Source: Planctomycetota bacterium (GTDB lineage Bacteria > Planctomycetota > UBA1135 > GCA-002686595). Taken from it: DNA of 64,000 nt. The stretch covers positions 124,001-188,000 of the forward strand of contig JACKHT010000001.1 of assembly GCA_020638855.1 (NCBI GenBank), given 5' to 3'. Under the pieces are notes generated by a model. It ran no database searches. It saw only the letters and a list, made by a program, of their open reading frames with translations, and had not been told where the DNA came from. Of the stretch, positions 60,628 to 64,000 are shown piece after piece. Made by a program: the position numbers and the translations under genes. The first letter of the stretch is position 1. Each line of letters begins with the position of its first letter.

Positions 60628-61155
60628 ATGATCGTCCAAGCCATCGCGGGTGAGTACCGCCGCTACCGTTCGCTCGGCGAGCGCTCCATCCAGTCGGTCG
60701 AGGATGCGGCGCTGCATCGCCCGCTCACCCCCGATGGCAACAGCCTTGCCATCCTGATCCAGCACGTGGGGGGCAACCTGGCTTCACGTTTCGCCGATCT
60801 CCTGCACCAGGACGGAGAGGCCAGCTGGCGTCACCGAGATCGGGAATTCGATGACTCCCGCCGGTCCCGCTCGGACCTGTTGGCGATTTGGAATCGAGGA
60901 TGGGACCGCTTGGAGGCCAACTTGGCCGAGTTGAGCGACGGCGACCTGGGACGCAGCGTGCTCATCCGCGGAGTCCCTCTCACCGTAGCGGAAGCCCTAT
61001 CCCGCTCGTTGGCCCATACTGCTTACCACGTGGGTCAGATCGTCTTGCTGGCCCGTGCGCACCAGGGATCCGCTTGGCAAAGCCTCTCCATCCCGCGCGG
61101 TGCCTCGACAAACTACGCCCAGGCGCCGACCAAGGAAAAGCCGCCCGCGCGCTGA
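60628..61155 (+). CDS. DinB-family (DUF1572-like) protein
   Basis: The 175-residue protein shows the DinB four-helix pattern with metal-binding His residues: LIQHVGGN in the second helix and LAHTAYHVGQI in the last. DinB-fold proteins are often thiol S-transferases or detoxification enzymes; DUF1572 members are poorly known. ATG 60628 is chosen because homology-like features start there; the frame is open to 60244 inside aroC. A TAGAAT box sits about 60 nt upstream. It ends in a hairpin shared with the convergent SGNH gene. Confidence 0.75.
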   Translation: MIVQAIAGEYRRYRSLGERSIQSVEDAALHRPLTPDGNSLAILIQHVGGNLASRFADLLHQDGEASWRHRDREFDDSRRSRSDLLAIWNRGWDRLEANLAELSDGDLGRSVLIRGVPLTVAEALSRSLAHTAYHVGQIVLLARAHQGSAWQSLSIPRGASTNYAQAPTKEKPPAR

Positions 61156-61186
61156 CGGGTTTCCTGCGCGAGCGGTGCCGTCAGCG
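61150..61186. terminator. bidirectional terminator hairpin
   Basis: A 9-bp stem (61150-61158 with 61178-61186) with a 19-nt loop lies between the convergent DinB-like and SGNH genes and includes the DinB stop codon. Confidence 0.6.
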
Positions 61187-61208
61187 GGTGCCTGCTAGCA
61201 CGTGTCTG

Positions 61209-62579
61209 CTAGCGGGCGTCCTGGGTCAATTGGGGTGCCAAGGCAGCACGCAATTCCGGAAGCAATGCATCCGCAACGCGCGCCTGCCCCAGCTCGTTCC
61301 AGTGCTCGGAAACCCAGAGGTTGTTTGCGTCGACCTTGTAGGCAGGCGAAATGTCCCAGTAGGGCACGCGGGTCCTCTGCAAGACCGCCTGGAGGCGAGT
61401 GTCGACATCGGTTTCTTCGGTGTTTACGTGGTAGCAAACCAATTCGGCCCCGTCTGCGTGAACCGCATCGCGCAAATCACGCAAGAGGCATTCGGTCACC
61501 TTCCACGCCTCCTCCATGTCGACCTCCTGCTCCACGTGACGGCGCACCCCCAATTGACGCAGCTGACCTTCTAGGAAGGTAAACAACGCGGAGTGCTCGA
61601 CCACAAACGCGGGCAACAGACCCGAAGTCTTGGTGTTCGGGACAGGAACTCCGCGCAGGGATAGCTGGTCACCATAGCGCACAAAGTACGGTTTGCTTCC
61701 ACGCCAGTAGCGGTCGGAAACGTTGAACGGCAAGTCGTTGCTGCAGAATTGGAGCACGACAAGATCCGGGTGGAAGGCTCGACCGACCTCTAGATAGGAA
61801 AGGTATTCCTGATCGGTGGAGTACCCACCGACCCCGAGCGAAATCACTTCGACGCGATCCCCTAGGGCTGCATCCAGCCGTTGGGCCAGGGTCTTGTCGT
61901 CATCGACGGTGTATCCCTCGGTGTGCGAGTCCCCTAGCATCACGACGCGCAGAACCCCCTTGGGTGCCACCAGCTCGCGATCGGGAGTACGGAACCCAAG
62001 CGAGTGGGTGGTTTCCACGCTGGTGTATTGGGGCTCCCGCCGTTCCAGGGCGAAGTTCTTCCGAAGCCGCCAGCCCAATACGGGATCGTGCTCCATAAAG
62101 ATTTTGTCGTGCGAGCGATTGGGAAGCACGTAGTGCGCGACGAAGACATCGAGGCCAGCCAAGGCCAGGGCCCAAACCGCCAGAAGCGCGAAGCCCTGGA
62201 GCGCCCGGGTGCGATCTGCTCCGAATTGGCTCCACCAGGCCGAAACCGCCATCAAGCTAGCGGAGGCGCCCAGCGCCAGAAACCACCACGCCGCGCTGCC
62301 AGATCCGAACAGGAGTGCGCAGCAGGCCAACACGAGCCACCCCGCAAAACCTAGTCGCTCGTGCAGGAGCTGCGCTACCTCGATCCAAGTTCGGCGCCAG
62401 GATGCGCAAACAAAGAGCCCGATCCAAACCAGGGCCAGGAGGCCCCCCACAACCACCCGGGCTTGCACCCCTTGCGGAGCGTGGCGCAGCGTGAGAGCCT
62501 GCGCCAAGCCCCATGCGGCCGGCAGAATCCATGCGAACACGGCCATCGCCGAAGCTTGAGAACTGCGTAGCGTAGTCAT
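61209..62579 (-). CDS. membrane-anchored SGNH/GDSL hydrolase
   Basis: The 456-residue protein has four to five N-terminal hydrophobic helices (about 10-160), then an extracytoplasmic SGNH domain. Block I is VVMLGDSHTEG with the catalytic Ser, block II has ISLGVGGYSTD with Gly, block III has QFCSNDLPF with Asn, and block V has SEHWNELGQ with the catalytic His. Such proteins often de-acylate or modify surface polysaccharides. It is monocistronic and divergent from nothing nearby. The upstream SD is weak. Confidence 0.82.
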   Translation of the reverse strand: MTTLRSSQASAMAVFAWILPAAWGLAQALTLRHAPQGVQARVVVGGLLALVWIGLFVCASWRRTWIEVAQLLHERLGFAGWLVLACCALLFGSGSAAWWFLALGASASLMAVSAWWSQFGADRTRALQGFALLAVWALALAGLDVFVAHYVLPNRSHDKIFMEHDPVLGWRLRKNFALERREPQYTSVETTHSLGFRTPDRELVAPKGVLRVVMLGDSHTEGYTVDDDKTLAQRLDAALGDRVEVISLGVGGYSTDQEYLSYLEVGRAFHPDLVVLQFCSNDLPFNVSDRYWRGSKPYFVRYGDQLSLRGVPVPNTKTSGLLPAFVVEHSALFTFLEGQLRQLGVRRHVEQEVDMEEAWKVTECLLRDLRDAVHADGAELVCYHVNTEETDVDTRLQAVLQRTRVPYWDISPAYKVDANNLWVSEHWNELGQARVADALLPELRAALAPQLTQDAR

Positions 62580-62723
62580 CGGATTCGACCCGCGCCTTGG
62601 CCTCCCAGCAAACCGGCGAACACTTCACAAAGGATGAGCGAAGCGTGCCAGGCAACTAGGGGCGTGGGCCGCGAACGAAATCGATGCTAGCGGGCTAGTC
62701 GGGCGATCGAGATTGCAACTAGG

Positions 62724-63287
62724 TCATCTCGGGCCATCTTCCTGGTTCGCCAAGAAGGAGCCATACGCCCGCTGAACCCCGTCGAAATCGGTCCCCGCCC
62801 CGGCGTGGGCATGGCGGTCCTCCCAGAGAATCCGGCTCCCTGCAACCAAGAATCGCGCGGACATCATCCACACATCGCCCGTGGGTATCCCCACGCCATA
62901 TCCCTGGCCCAGTCCGGAGAGTCCGGCCCGCAACGCCTTCGGCCCTAGGAGCTGCCATAGGCCACCCCGTCCGATGTCGAAGGCCTGATACAACCGCTTC
63001 TCTGGATCGGCAATCGCCCGGGCCTCCGGCCAACGGGTGGCAAAGAAGGCTTCGGCTTGTTCCACGGTCGCCAAGTGGACCAGCACCACGGGCGGAAAGG
63101 ACCCTTGCCCGGCTAGCTCTCGCAGGACGTCCACGTCCCGTCGGCAAAAGGTTCACCCCAGGTGCCGCAGGAAAACCAGCAACGTCGCCCCTTCCCCCAA
63201 CACGCCCCCGAGGGTACCCGCCGCCAAGTGGCGCCCTTCGACCCGCAGATCGAGGGTAGCCGCGGCCAGATTGGAATGGGTCGTCAT
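62724..63287 (-). CDS. peroxiredoxin-like selenoprotein (SelU/AhpC-TSA_2 type, in-frame UGA)
   Basis: Reading through UGA at 63155-63153 gives a 187-residue protein. The N-terminal part has TLDLRVEGRHL and LLVFLRHLG-Sec-TFCRRDVDVLREL, the redox site of a thioredoxin-fold family whose usual form is FLRHFGCPFCR. Sec45 replaces the first Cys of CxxC, and the second Cys is kept. The rest fits the family: VVLVHLATVEQAEAFFATRW, DPEKRLYQAFDIGRGG and GDVWMMSARFLVAG. The only UGA in the frame falls precisely on the redox position. A 7-bp hairpin starts 12 nt after the UGA and looks like a SECIS. Gene callers would report only the part after UGA (a 136-residue frame from GTG 63134). It is probably a cytosolic peroxide- or thiol-linked reductase. 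Confidence 0.85.
63123..63140 (-). promoter_or_regulatory. bacterial SECIS-like hairpin in the peroxiredoxin-like gene
   Basis: On the minus strand CGGGACG (63140-63134) pairs with CGTCCTG (63129-63123), with one G-U pair, around the loop TGGA. The loop starts 20 nt after the UGA and has G at its second position, the same geometry as in the SelW-like gene. Confidence 0.75.
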
Positions 63288-63323
63288 GATGGCGATCGGC
63301 CGAGGCGAGGCCCGTGACGATTC

Positions 63324-64000
63324 CTAGGACACCGGGTCAGGGTCTTCCAGCGGACATTGGAAATCAGAAGGCTTGAGCGAGAGCACCGAGCATTCCAGCT
63401 GCCCGAACAAACGCTCCGCAGTCTCCCCCAGCTGGTAGCCAGGTCGACCTCCGCGAGAGAGCGACCCCATCACCAGCACATCGGGCTGGAGGTGCTCGAC
63501 GGCTTCCTTGATCGCATCGTGCGGCGACTTGCGGATCAAATGGGTGGTGGCGCTTTCCGTCAACTCCACGCGCAAGAGCCGTTCGTCCAATTCCGATTGG
63601 GCCTGGGCCTTGAGCGCTTCGACGCGCGCGTCGTATTCATCCTTATCGAGCTCCCCGGCCTGGAGCATCAACTCCCGGGGGATCGAATAGGCGTGGACCA
63701 CGTGCAATGCTGCCCCGGTTCGGCGGGCCAAGAAGGCCGCATGCTCGAGGACTTGGTTGCCGACCTTGGAGCTGTCGACTGCGGCTAGCACGAGTTTGTG
63801 CTCCAGGTCGTGGGCTGCTTTGACCACCCATACCGGGGCTGGGCAGCTGCGCAGGACTTTGGCACCCACCGAACCCACCGGGCGCCCTTTCGATTCGGCA
63901 CCTTCCTTGTCGCGGCGACCCAGGACGACTAGGTCTGCCAGGCCGTGCTTGGCGGCCAGGCACAAGGCGACCCATGCCCGTTCCTCGGTGATCTCCAAGA
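63324..64000 (-). CDS. universal stress protein (tandem Usp), 5' partial
   Basis: The frame is open to the right window edge, so the true start is outside. The first visible part is the end of one Usp domain, with the ATP-binding pattern LGRRDKEGAESKGRPVGSVG. A complete second domain follows (about residues 65-210): VLAAVDSSKVGNQVLEHAAFLARR and GSLSRGGRPGYQLGETAERL, the GxxG(9x)G(S/T/E) nucleotide motif. Tandem Usp proteins bind ATP or AMP and act in stress responses. A TTG at 63998 is the first visible start-type codon but is unlikely to be real. Confidence 0.88.
   Translation of the reverse strand, partial: LEITEERAWVALCLAAKHGLADLVVLGRRDKEGAESKGRPVGSVGAKVLRSCPAPVWVVKAAHDLEHKLVLAAVDSSKVGNQVLEHAAFLARRTGAALHVVHAYSIPRELMLQAGELDKDEYDARVEALKAQAQSELDERLLRVELTESATTHLIRKSPHDAIKEAVEHLQPDVLVMGSLSRGGRPGYQLGETAERLFGQLECSVLSLKPSDFQCPLEDPDPVS

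Noticed and set aside
62724..63134. The 136-codon frame that starts with GTG right after the UGA, taken as a complete gene
   Set aside because: It would lack the N-terminal strand and redox motif of the thioredoxin fold, and the upstream frame is open and conserved through the UGA.

Overview
This is a GC-rich, gene-dense bacterial chromosome segment, most likely from a member of the Planctomycetota. That placement is inference. It rests on three EutN/CcmL-type microcompartment vertex genes next to a class II aldolase (the Planctomycetes-Verrucomicrobia type of microcompartment), a large pseudopilin/FHA/TPR operon, MoxR-like and VWA genes, and several SurA/parvulin proteins. No rRNA, tRNA, insertion sequence, prophage or CRISPR array was seen, and gene order looks chromosomal rather than acquired.

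Left part (1-14000): a C-terminal cytochrome c'-like fragment; a minus-strand envelope cluster (lnt, an MreC-like coiled-coil protein, a 75-residue membrane protein, mreB); and a plus-strand RND efflux operon (one adaptor lipoprotein and two RND pumps). Directly after it, at 13781-14008, lies a small SelW/Rdx-type gene with an in-frame UGA in a CxxU motif followed by a hairpin. I read it as a selenoprotein gene.

Middle (14200-43000): ribH-nusB-ftsY plus a Wzy/O-antigen-ligase-like TPR protein, then a response regulator and histidine kinase. A minus-strand run from 42786 down to about 24388 follows. It encodes an FHA protein, a PilM-PilN (GspL-like) fusion, a PilO-like protein, a TPR/LamG-like protein, GspG-, GspH-, GspK-, GspJ- and GspI-like pseudopilins (the GspK-like one has 1692 residues), a TPR-like protein with paired CxxC motifs and a parvulin lipoprotein. 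scpB and a PpiD-like folding factor lie downstream. It resembles the inner-membrane and pseudopilus half of a type II secretion or type IV pilus machine, without secretin, ATPase or platform protein in the window.

Right part (43000-64000): rsmE, a secreted protein of unknown function, radC, a 415-base intergenic region that looks like a structured RNA, a YkgJ/kinase pair, a Clp-type AAA protein, a nine-heme cytochrome, a DUF2238 membrane protein, a cytochrome c lipoprotein, and an operon of a SurA-like protein, three BMC vertex proteins and a class II aldolase. After these come a MoxR/ChlI-type ATPase with a VWA protein, aroC, a DinB-family gene, an SGNH hydrolase, a second UGA-containing gene (62724-63287, peroxiredoxin-like with UxxC) and a truncated universal stress protein.

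Two threads cut across the window. First, two independent redox genes carry an in-frame UGA followed at the same distance by a SECIS-like hairpin, so the organism probably makes selenocysteine. Second, at least six genes have a -10-like hexamer ending exactly 6 nt before the start codon, which suggests frequent leaderless transcripts; two of these also have good -35 boxes at 17 nt spacing. All functional calls come from reading the sequence; no database search was run.
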